From Acanthochlamys bracteata (taxonomy: Eukaryota; Streptophyta; Magnoliopsida; Pandanales; Velloziaceae): DNA of 64,000 bases. A program made the position numbers and the translations under genes. Of the stretch, positions 50,091 through 61,500 are shown piece by piece. Under the pieces are notes generated by a model. The model ran no database searches. It was given only the letters and a program-made list of their open reading frames with translations, and was not told the origin of the DNA. The stretch is taken from assembly GCA_019914995.1 (NCBI GenBank), contig CM034139.1, forward strand, positions 3,946,461 to 4,010,460. The letters run 5' to 3'. Each line of letters begins with the position of its first letter. Positions within the stretch are counted from its first letter, which is position 1.

Positions 50091-51930
50091 CAACGTAATT
50101 GTTTTGTAGTTTGAACTTCTCTGCGGAGGCCGATGAATGACCGGAGTTCGACGAAGTTCATGTTACAAGCTTTCGCCGGTGCGTGAGCTTGAAAATTATA
50201 ATAGCGAGTAAATTCAACAAAGTAATATGAACAACATGGAAAATGCAAATTTTAATAGAAGCAGTATTAATCTTACGTCAAATTACATCCACATTGGAGT
50301 GTAACGAATTTCAGATTAATAAAAATTAATAGGAAGAAATTTTAATTCCTATTAATCTTACGAATTCGATACCAAATTAGAACAATGAAGAATAACTAAT
50401 TCACTTATTCTCTAATATTTTATATTATTTCTAATCCAAACATACCCTAAAACTCAGAACTGACTTCTCTGTAATTAGAAATAGAGTCATTTAATAATAC
50501 ATTTTAAATTTAAATAATTTTTGATAAAACAATAATATCTATAAACGAGAATTAGAAAGTTCTTAACAAAATTTGTAACTTAAATATACGGGTTGTACTT
50601 AGCAAGCTTCAAGTCAAATCTTTTTGTTCATAGTGAAGACAGAAGTAAAAATTATAATAATAAAAATTTTAGTTTAATCAAATTTATAAATCGGTTTGTA
50701 TACAATATTTTAATCAAGTTGCACAATAAGTTTGATTTTTTTGTCTTCTCTTTTTTTCTCATGTTTCATAGCCACAGGAATAAAAAATAAAAATCCCTGA
50801 AAATCTGCCAAAATGTGAACAAATTGAAATATATTCAAGAATCGTTCGAAAGTGATCAAAATAAGAATTTAAAAAAAAAAAAAGCTTAATTTGAATAAAA
50901 ATGAGTTTGAATTTTTGACCTAGATTAATAAAAATTATATATATAAAGTTTTATAATGTATAATTTATCTATTTTTAAACTTTTTAAAAAATACTATAAA
51001 ATTTGTTAGGAAATAAAATTAAAATAAAATGTGTAATTGAATAAAAACTTAATGCCAAACGATCCTTTCAACATTCCAAATAAGCTCATCTCAAGAAGCA
51101 AGAAAAAGCCAATCATGGAGGACATCTAACACAATCCACTATTCAAGTTCAAACCCTTTTTACTTCTTAAAAGAAACTTTAAAATACATAATTAATTAGT
51201 GTTAATAGTTTTGATATTCTAATAAAAAAGTAGTACAAGTAAAAACAAAAAATTTTAAAATAAGGACATGTTTGGCTTTACTTTCTGCTATTTTTATTCA
51301 TATTTTTCAGTGAACATTCTATAATTTTTATTTAAAATTTTAAAATTTTAAAATAAATCTATATCATAAAATTTTATTATTACTTATTTTTATTATATTT
51401 TTAAATAAAAAATAAAATTTGTTTCTAAAAAAAATGATAATATTTTTCGTTCAAAGAAAACTCCTAAGCACCGGACATTTCCTTAGTAAGATGGTGTCCC
51501 TTAAAAAAACGATCGTTGTTGAAGTTCTACCGATCCATAGGTCCAGTGATCTTAAATAAATATTATTTATTTTTAGTAGAAGTGTTAATTTAATTTAAAT
51601 TAATCAAATTTTTATTAACATAATTTAGAAATAATTCTGTTAAAATAATTTATATTAATTAAACTTTTAAAAAGTAATGTTAGTATAAGTTAACTAAAAT
51701 TAAAGAAGTAGTTGATACTAAAATAATTTGCTTTATTATTTTTTTACCAATTAAAATTAGTTAAAACTAAAGTAAATACAAATTAATTAATTATTATAAT
51801 AAAAATTGATACCTACTAATTTTTTTAAAAATTTTGAAAAAATACTTTTTTTAAACAGAAAAAAATAATTTTATAAACATTCACATATCAAAACTAAAAA
51901 TAAAAATAACTTACAAGAATTGCTATTAAC
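50091..51930. other. Spacer with a hairpin and two MITE relics
   Basis: A perfect 11-base inverted pair ATTAATAGGAA/TTCCTATTAAT (50325-50335 and 50346-50356) sits inside a longer imperfect palindrome with CGAATT arms. AT-rich MITE family blocks lie at about 50870-51066 (end CCAAACGATCC) and 51265-51480. Nothing gene-like elsewhere. Confidence 0.45.
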
Positions 51931-53079
51931 ACTATTGCACAAGCAGTATTTTGGATCGGCCACGAAGACTTAAGCATCGAGTTGATTCAAGCCATGCTAC
52001 TTGCCTTGGGTGCAAGTAGTCAGCAGTTGCAAGTGACCTGATGCCTAGGGTCACTTGGCATTCATTGCCATTGGCCTGAGCAAGTCTTTAGATCCGAATC
52101 AAACACTTCATAAGTCTTATTCTATCTAGGATATAGGCTTGAGGAACTCAAGCGTCCATGTGAAGTCAAAACACCAATAGGCTGCATAGGAACAAATCGG
52201 TTCTGCGAGTCGGTTACCCCGAGAGGCCACCAGTGGCATATCATTGTAGAATTTCTTTTCTTGTTTAGTTACATGTTTCAATAGCTTTCTAGGTTCTATA
52301 CAAGTAGTTTATTGGATTAGGAATTCTGGATTGCTTAGTTTTGCATATTTCTCAACTGTAAGTTGGTTTCAGATAATTCTCCTTAAAGGGATGACATTAT
52401 TCTAATGTCTTGTTTCTAGTATTAGACAGCTTGGTAGTACATGAAGGGATGACATAAGGTGAATTATATTATCATCTTGCAGTTTAGGACAAATTGGAAT
52501 GGTGTCCCTACTTGCCTTGCTTCTTTATCTAATGTTTCTTTAATCAAGTCCGAGGGTGTTTACTGATTTGATATATCGTGTTTATGCTTTGCGTTCAGTT
52601 GTACCAACTTTAGTCATGCTTTTTATCTAATCAAATGCATGGATTAGCTTATTCTGCAAGTGAGGCTTTTCTGTATATTGGTGCTATACAGAACATGCTA
52701 TGGTTTGTATTATGCGTCTTACTTTCCTCTTTAGGGGTCAGCAGGATAGCTTTAATTGCTAAAAGTTTTGTAGCCAATAAAGTGGTTTTGATTTAACATA
52801 TGGTTTTTGGGCATAATGAAGAAATATATTGTTTCGTGAGGTATTCAGGCCAATGATTGATATCCTTTTTCATTCTGAATGCCCAATATCTGTGACTTTT
52901 TCCTGTTTCTCATTCATCTGCTGGAATTGGATTGGTTTTTGTTGTTTATAATATTGCATGGAAAGTAAGGATGTTGAGGAGGTTACATTTTGACAAATAC
53001 CAATTGGTGCACACATATGCTTTAAATGTAAATCTCTACTATAAACTTGAAATCATCTACTTTATGTAATAAAGAGAAC
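51931..53079. other. Near-genic stretch without recognised gene
   Basis: Base composition rises to that of introns and UTRs in the real genes here. The part 51950-52255 is the least AT-rich, but no frame stays open and no domain is recognisable. It may be the upstream part of the gene remnant whose last exon could be 53689-53840. Confidence 0.3.
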
Positions 53080-53312
53080 GTTTGAGACTACTTTTGAAAT
53101 AAAATTAAAATAAAAAATATTTTTATTCTTTTAAAAAAATAAATTTTATTTTTTTTATCTTAAAAAATAATAAAACTAAATAATAAAAAAACTTCTCTAT
53201 GAAATTTTTTTTTTTTATTTTAAATTTTTAAATAAAATTTTTAGATACTTATAAAAAATATATTGAAAATTGAAAAGCTAGTTTTAGAATAAGCAATGCC
53301 AAACGCACCGTG
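53080..53312. mobile_element. AT-rich MITE
   Basis: It starts GAGAACGTTTGAGACTAC and ends GCCAAACGCACCGTG, with the full family core between. One of the more complete copies. Confidence 0.6.
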
Positions 53313-53688
53313 TCATGTTGTACAATTAATTTACATTGTGATATACAGTCTATGCTATCATTCTTATGTTCTAGAATTGATTTCATAAGCTCATTTCATT
53401 GTGATACGAAGTATCTATGGAAGTGCTTCTGTTCTAGAATTGATTTTCATAAGAACAGTGGTGATGGTGAGAAAATGAGGAGTGAGCATTTCATCTGATG
53501 TGATAATTTAGGAATGGAGCTTTTGCCATTTCAGTTTCTGTCATGACTTTTGCCACATAAATTATTCGTAGTTGTCTCAAAAAGCACCAGTTATGGCTTG
53601 TCAACCATCTAAAGATGGAGTTTGGATATTGGTAGTTTGAAAGTACAATATTAGTTAATGTTATTTTGACTTTATTAATTAATTACAG

Positions 53689-53840
53689 ATTCTGATGCCG
53701 GTTCTGAGCTAAACCCCACCGGTCATGGCACCGACCAGCATGTTCCGATGCTGAGTTTACGAAGGATGTGGTTATTTGCTTCCAATGAGCAGCTGGTTAA
53801 TATCCTACTGGTAGTTTCTGTTTGTATGTTGAGTAGTTGA
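53689..53840 (+). pseudogene. Possible orphan terminal exon
   Basis: A textbook acceptor (TTAATTAATTACAG, ending 53688) is followed by an open stretch to a TGA at 53838-53840, reading SDAGSELNPTGHGTDQH and ending NILLVVSVCMLSS. Sequence after it looks like a plant 3' UTR. I do not recognise the protein and found no upstream exon joining it in phase, so it may be the surviving end of a lost gene or chance. Confidence 0.25.
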
Positions 53841-54996
53841 AGTTCACTATTTTGTTGCTTGTTAGTTGTTTGTGTTGGTGTGTAATGTAAGCGCTACTTA
53901 AATTTTTATGTACTATGTAGATTGTAAATGTAAAACTTCTATGTACTTGGATCAATCTTTGGTGTTGAATGGAGAAGTATTGCATTATTTAGCTTGTTTG
54001 TTATTTTCTCATTATAATTGTAAAAGAGTAATCGTTGAAAGCATTTGCATGATATTCTTTGATTTATGAGAAATTGTTTTGATGCTTGTGATACAATCAC
54101 TATTTCAACTGTTATTTCACTTATCATTCAAGAAAACTATGCTGCAGTTCTAGCCTAGTCATTCCCACGCAAAGCCCGGCAGATGAAGATGATTCCTTCT
54201 CTGGTTGAGACTGCCATACTTTGATAGCTTGAATATTTTCCTGCATGGAAGGATGATGGATCGAATATGGAATGACTTCTCAGCAGCTATATTCTTCACA
54301 CTGCGCCTAGTGTTGCTTCTGCTGCTGCTGAGATAGGAGAATAATCGCCGCACCATTGTCGGATCTCTATAGTTCTTCTGTTTATTCAGTACTAGTGCTT
54401 GCAGAATGTGGTTATGAGTTGAAATATTGAAGCCACAAAATGAATATATAGAAACCCTTTCACTTAACCTAAACACACAAGAAAAATACTTTACATTTTT
54501 TATAGCAATTATTCTTATTTATTCATCAGTTATTAAATAAAAATAATTTTTTATTTTTTATATTTAAATAATAAATTGTTAGTTTTATTTTTTTTCATTC
54601 AAATAATTTATTTTTTTAATTTTTATTTATTATTTTTTATTCAAATAGACCGTAAAAGTATTGGGCGAGCTCGAAGAACAACAGTGGCTTACTTTACAAT
54701 TACATAAGAATCTCCTTTGATTTTTAAAAACATTTTATTTAATTAATTAAATAATAAGTTCATACAAAATCGACCGAAAGAAAACACGGTTGATCAAATT
54801 AATTTTTCAATAATGCGTTCTTCGCATGATGAACTCCGAGCTCGTCTTTTCAGTTATTGGTTAACTCCATCCGCCAGCTTTTATTTTTTTCTTTTCTTTT
54901 GGAGAGAGAGAGAAATGAAAGAAACAAAGTAGTTTGGAAAAAAAAATTTATCCAAACATTCTTAGTCCGAAAAAAAAAAAAAAAAGAAAAGGAAGA
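53841..54996. promoter_or_regulatory. Spacer and probable promoter of the RLT gene
   Basis: A minus-strand frame at 54159-54476 is unrecognised. An A/T block at 54490-54655 may be another MITE relic. A GA repeat (GGAGAGAGAGAGAAA, about 54900-54915) and an A-rich tract (54969-54984) precede the leader, as in many plant promoters. No clear TATA box was fixed. Confidence 0.35.
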
Positions 54997-55338
54997 ATGG
55001 GAGAGATCTATTACTATTTCCCTGTTGTTCTAATATTCTTCAACTTTAATCAACGGATCACCAGAAGAAGAAGATTATTATTATTATTTCTTCTTCTTCT
55101 TCTGCTTATTGTTATTTTTCTCATCCAGCCACTTGCTGCTTTAATCCTTTTTCTTCCTTGTTCTTATTACAACAACAATAATTATAATAACTATAATCTA
55201 TCAATATTTGGTCGATCTCTACCGGTGATAGTCATATTATTATTATCATTATTATTATGCTTCTATTTTTTGTTTAATTCTTTTGTTTACAGTAAAGAAT
55301 TTAATCGCTGGTGTGGTGTTTATTGTTGTTTGTACTAA
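54997..55338 (+). other. Upstream ORF in the RLT leader
   Basis: An ATG at 54997 opens 113 codons ending at 55338, before the main start at 55526. The product is low-complexity: MGEIYYYFPVV, then a run of Leu/Ile/Arg and an Asn/Tyr stretch from TTATTATT and AATAAT repeats. If the transcript starts upstream of it, it would reduce translation of the main frame. It could equally lie outside the mRNA or be removed as a leader intron. Confidence 0.35.
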
Positions 55339-55525
55339 AGATCAATCCAACCGCTGACTAAAATTTGGTGGGATTAATTGAGTTACTTTCTGGGTAAGAT
55401 AAAATAAATATAAATCAATCAATCAATCAATTCAAGGAGTTGGAGGAATTTTTTGTTTCTTCGGAGTTGGAGAAGACGGGGGAATTTTTCGTCGATCCAT
55501 CGATCTAGAGTTAGGGTTACCAGTG

Positions 55526-58500
55526 ATGGAGCTCGGAGACGAGGAAGAAGAGAAAGCATCGCCGCCGACGGCTGCTGCTATGGCGGCGGCAGCAGCGGCT
55601 GCTGCGGCCGCGGAGGAAGAAGAGTGGAAGGAACCTGCATCGGGTTCGGCGGATGGGACTGAACTCAAGCAGGCTAAAAGGAAGATGAAGAGCCCGTATC
55701 AGCTCGATATGCTTGAGAAAACTTATGCCGGTGTGATTTCAAACCTCCTTTTAAATTTTTTTTTCTTGAATTTTTGTTGTGTTTGGGTTCTTGGTTCATT
55801 TCTGATGTGCATGTTATTGCGGTGGTGGATTTGGGATGTGTTCTCTACTGAAGTTGTCGATTCCAATTGTGGCAGAGTGTGGTCTGTAAGCTTTTATGAG
55901 TTTATGTTTGATGCTTTGATGTATTAAACTTGGCTTTTTGTGTCTACTGAACAGTGGAGAGTTATCCATCCGAAGAATTGCGTGCAGAGCTGTCGGTGAA
56001 GCTTGGACTTACTGATCGACAGCTGCAGATGTGGTTCTGCCATCGACGGCTTAAGGACAGGAAGTTCCAGCCTGCTAAGAAACAAAGAATAGAGGAGGAG
56101 GAGAAACCTCCTCCGCCTCCCAGTCCAATGCACATGCTAGGGAATGAGGTCGCATCATCAACGGGGTCTGCTCTGATCTCAGGCTCCTTTGGTAGTGAGC
56201 CGAGGAAAGGTGGAGGCCTCACAGGTGCTCCAAGGATCATGACGAAAATGTCAGCTCCTGCTGCAGTAGGGAGGAGATACTGCAAAGCAATGGCACCTAT
56301 GTTTGCACCTCCATCAATTGCACCACAGCTATCGATGGCGGAGTTGCGGGTGCTCCAATCTGTGGAGCAGCAGTTGGCTGAGCCATTGAGGGAGGATGGG
56401 CCCATTCTCGGTGTTGAGTTTGAACCTCTTCCTCCTGGTGCATTCGGGGCACCTATAGGTATTTTTTGCATCTTTATCTGCATGTCTGACATTGTTGGCC
56501 TTCTACTTGTCTTGTTGTCGAGCGACTTGACACAAGCACGGTGACCTTTGATGTGGTTACATCTAGTGGTTTTACCTAGTTGTAGAAGATGCTGTATGAC
56601 CAACTTTTTGGAATTTTATGATTTTATAGCCATTAGCAAGATTTTAATATTTATCATCAATTTTAAATTGGCTTTCATTAGAAATTAGGTTTGGAAATTG
56701 AAAAATTTTGTAGTTTAGTGGAAATAAGCTTTGCCTATTGTAACAGAGTAGGTTGTAGTTTTTTGTGCTTCTTAGTTTATTTGCAGGAATACCACTTTTT
56801 ATTGTTTTTGACATGGAAGAGGCTTCTCATGAACAGTTTGGATATCTTAGCCTTTTATTTTACACCTGCATTATACAATTTTAACCCCTATAATTGGCAT
56901 TGAGTCGGTGCATGCATGGATGCTTAAATGTTCTATATCCTGTAAGCTGTGTAATTTTGAGACATTTACAATTGCTAGTGTGTTTTTTGGATCATGGATT
57001 GTTGGAAGATGAGTATTATGGCTTTTTTCAGTTAAGCTTGTGCAATTTTAAAGTATTCAAATCATAGAGCTGTGACTTTTATCTAATTATACTTATGACA
57101 TAATCTGTTTCTTCTGTCTGATTTCTTCCTGTTTTGTTCCTGTGTTTTATTTGACAGCAAGGATAAACCAACAGAAGCAGTCCATGCGATCATACGACGG
57201 CAAATTGTTTGAGAGACATGATGCTAAGCCAGTAAAGGTTGTGGTCCACCAACTACTTTTTTGTCTTCCCTACTTCCAATACATAATTACATACTTGCTA
57301 ATTATTCATAATCATATCATTATGAACTAGTCCATGTGGCATGTGTGGATAAATGGCTTGGGTGTGGTATATTTTGTTCCTGTATTTTCCTTAGAACTAG
57401 TGAGCTCCTCTTTGATTTTAAATGGCATTCGCTTGTTCATTTGACACAGCCATCTGCATTTTTGCCGAGTATGGAGCACTCGTTTATGCCCTCTCCACCT
57501 ACTGGAAAGAGGAAACAAGTTGGCACTGTGCATCCTCATATTTCTCCACTTCATGAATATCAGTTTCTTCCAGAGCAGCCAAGCATTAGATCAGAGGCGT
57601 ATGAAAAGGGCTCCCAGTCTCATTACTATGACTCTTCTATGGATGGTTCTAGTTCCAAGATGTCATCTTTGTCTTCAGGAGAACATCTTTTGCATGGAAG
57701 AGAACATCTGGCTCCAAGTCACAGCTTTCAAGGCCAATTGTCAAGTTCCAGTATTTTTTCTCAGCACGGAAAGCAGCAAATGTTTCCTGGTTCAGAGGAT
57801 TATGATGTTGTCTTGCGAAGTAACTCATATACAAATGCTGCAACAGATTCCCAATTTGCTATCCACCCAGCTATTGGAATGGACAACCCAATTTTACCTT
57901 CTGAGAGAAGGATCTTTCATGACGAAAATTCTTCTCTACCGGAGAAGAGGCGGAAGGTCTTGACTAGTTTTGCTGAATGTTTGAAGCCTGCTTTATATAA
58001 TAGGCTAGCTTCCTAATGTTTGTATCATGTAGAGTGAAGAAGCAAGAATACAGAAGGAAGTTGAAGCCCATGAGAAACGTATAAGGAAAGAGCTCGAAAA
58101 GCAGGACATTTTAAGAAGAAAGGTGAAAGTATCTCCTTGTATTCCCTCTATTGGATAATTGTGTAAATCACTTGGATAATTATGCGAACAATAGTGATTC
58201 GCATATTCTGCATAAAAAGAACTTCTATAACTTTGAATAGTTGTACATGTAGAGAGAGGAGCAAATGCGTAAAGAAATGGAGAGGCTTGACCGTGAAAGA
58301 AGAAAGGAAGAAGAGAGGCTATTGCGTGAGAAACAACGAGAGGAGGAGAGATTACTAAGAGAACAAAGGCGTGAACTTGAGAGACGGGAGAAGCTTTTGG
58401 TGAAAGAGAACCTTAAAGTAAGTATGCTTGCTTTAATGGGCCATGATTATGATAGTTCTTATGCATTACTTCTATTGTCTTCAGGCTGAAAAGATGCGGC

Positions 58501-61500
58501 AGAAAGAAGAGCTGCGTAAGGAGAGAGAAGCAGCTAGACTTAAGGCTGCTAATGAAAGGGCTACAGCTCGCAAACTTGCTAAGGAGTATTTGGAACTTAT
58601 GGAGGATGAACGACTAGAGCTTATGGAGTTGGCTGCTTCAAGGAATGGGTTATCCTCAATAGTGTCCCTGGACAGTGAAACTTTGGAGCGGCTAGATTCA
58701 TTCAGGGGTATGGCTTCTTTGCACAATTATTTGAAATGACATTAGCCCTTTCTTAATTTTTGCAATATTACTTGGCCATTTACTTTTAAAAGAAGCTTTC
58801 TTGAATAACATGATGCTCTCAGCCACAGAGCTTTTATGAGTAAACTTGGATGGCTGTCTGGGTTGTTTGTTTCCTTTCAATGAAACTTATGCTTTGCCTG
58901 TTCTTTCCAGTTATTTTGATTGAGCATTTCAGTTGGTTATAAGATGTTTTATTCTTTTCAGATATGCTGACTACATTTCCCCAAAAGTCAGTGCAACTTA
59001 AAAAACCTTTTGCTGTCCCACCTTGGTCTGAATCTGAGGAAAATGTTGGTAACCTACTCATGGTATGGCCATCTTTTCACTATATAATTCTTGTTTTGTA
59101 TACGTTTACATTAGCAATTCATGATTATCTGCTCGGTCTATATTCTGGTGAACATGTTACCATGGTAGTTTCAGAAAGTAACTATATCTTGTTTACGGAC
59201 TACTGAAAATTTTGGGAAATGCTGGTGGGAGCTGAACTTTTAAAGAATTATGTTCTCTCATTAGGTGTTAAATGAAGCTTCTAAGTTACTTCTCGTTTGT
59301 GAATGGAGGTCACTTTTTGTATGTTGTATTTAAGCTGCATGATTACTTTATGCAATCAGCTACATTAGAGTTTAATTTTCTATCAATGTTCTGAGGCATT
59401 GACATGCAGTGTCCTTGTAGTACTTAAATCTCTGGAGTTAACCCTTCATGAACTATGCAAAACGTCATTAATTTTCTTAATTAATGATGGTGTGACATTA
59501 GAATGGCCATACAATCTTCACTGCTGCGCATCATGAACTATTAGCTCAGGATTTCCTTGTTTGTCGCATTTCGTGACGCAGTTATTAAATTGCATTGTTC
59601 TTTGTTTAATCAGGAAAAAATCGACTTGCAGGTTATATTGAGAATTGTAATTGTAATTGTATTCCTGTATTCTTCTACAGAAGTTTTCTTTTTTGAGTAA
59701 TATTAATTCTAGAAAGAAGCTGATTGATGTATAAATGGCTGATTGTAATGAATTCACTTTGGACTTCAGGTTTGGAAGTTCTTAATCACCTTTGCTGATG
59801 TGCTGGGGATTTGGCCTTTCACAGTTGATGAGTTCGTTCAAGCTTTTCATGATTATGTAAGTCCAGTGACTGCATAAGTTTTCATACCAAGTATGTCATT
59901 GTTTACTTATTTTCTATCGCTGAGATACTTGGGCGAGCTTCAAGTTGTAGGCCTTTAGCAATAATTAAGTTACAATCTATCAGCCAGAACGTGTCTGAAG
60001 ATTTCTTTGCTTTCCTGAGCTTGGTCTTGTTTCTCACACTCTCTCATGTTGCAGGATTCTAGATTGTTAGGAGAAGTGCATGTTGCTTTGTTGAAGTCTA
60101 TCATTAAAGATATTGAGGATGTGGCCAGAATCCCTGCTAGTACTTGGGGATCTGCTCAAAATGGAGCTGCCAATCCTGGTGGAGGGCACCCACAAATTGT
60201 GGAAGGGGTTTGTTATTTACCCCTCCTTCAGCACGCTCATCCTACAAATAGTTGTTTTACGCATGATTCTTTTGAAGTAACGTACTGTTTTACAGGCATA
60301 TTCATGGGGATTCAGTATATGCTCTTGGCAACATCACTTGAATTTTGTGTCATGGCCTGAGATATTAAGACAGTTTGCCTTGTCAGCTGGATTTGGGCCG
60401 AAATTGAAGAAAAGGAATACTGAGCCTGCTTACTATCCTGAGGAAAATGAGGCATGCTTTAAACTTTATAGCTCTTTTTCTTGTGGAAACCATTTTCCAT
60501 GCTTTTTTTGAAAAATAAGGTAACATAATACAGGGCAATGGTGGTGAAGATGTAATTTCTAATTTGCGGAGCGGTCTTGCGGCTGAAAATGCTGTTGCTT
60601 TGATGCAAGAAAGGGGTTATACACATAGACGCAGATCTAGGCACCGTCTTACTCCAGGAACGGTTAAATTTGCTGCATTTCACATTCTTTCTTTGGAAGG
60701 AAGCCAGGGCCTGTCTATCTTAGAAGTAGCTGACAAGATTCAGGTACTGAATTATCCCACGAATTTATTTAGGCAGAAATAAATTTATAAGGTTTTCGTT
60801 CACAAGCTCCACTTGCCATTGTATCAGAAATCTGGGTTGAGGGACCTGACTACTAGCAAGACACCTGAAGCATCTATTGCAGCGGCGCTTTCACGTGATA
60901 CTAGACTTTTCGAAAGAACAGCTCCTTCAACTTATTGTGTACGAAGTCCCTATAGGAAAGATCCTGATGATGCTGATGCCATTCTAGCTGCTGCTAGAGA
61001 GAAAATACAAATTTTCCAGAATAACTTATCAGACTCTGAAGGCGCTGACAAGGATGTGGAAGAGGCAGATGATGCTGAAAAAGTTGAAGACTCAGAGGGT
61101 GAGAGAGCTTGTGATCCTGAAATTAATGATACTGGAGTTGAAGGAAATAAGGTTTTAACTTCCTCAAATGATTTAAAAAGTCCCGGAATGTCGACTTCAT
61201 TTGTTGGTGGAATAGGGAAAGAGTTTCACAATGGGGTTGAATCTATCTCACCTTTGGAGAATGACTTTGTTGCTGCATCTCAAGAGAGTTTAAAGATTGC
61301 AAATAGTTGTGGGGGCGAGAATGATGAGCTGTTGAATTTAAGTTCTAGTGCTCACGGAGTAAATGATACTGATCAGGACACAGAAATAGATGAAAGTGAC
61401 CCTGGTGAGTCATGGGTCCAAGGACTGGCTGAGGGTGAATATTCTGATCTTTCAGTTGAGGAACGCATCAATGCTCTTGTTGCATTAATCAGCATGGCTA

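Noticed and set aside
54159-54476. Minus-strand 105-codon frame near the RLT promoter
   Set aside because: It has an internal ATG and a Ser/Arg-rich product, but no family resemblance. Another frame over the same DNA looks equally protein-like, so neither is supported.
55962-56603. 213-codon minus-strand open frame
   Set aside because: Antisense to the homeodomain exon of RLT, running past its donor into the intron. Glycine/serine-rich composition comes from the opposite strand.
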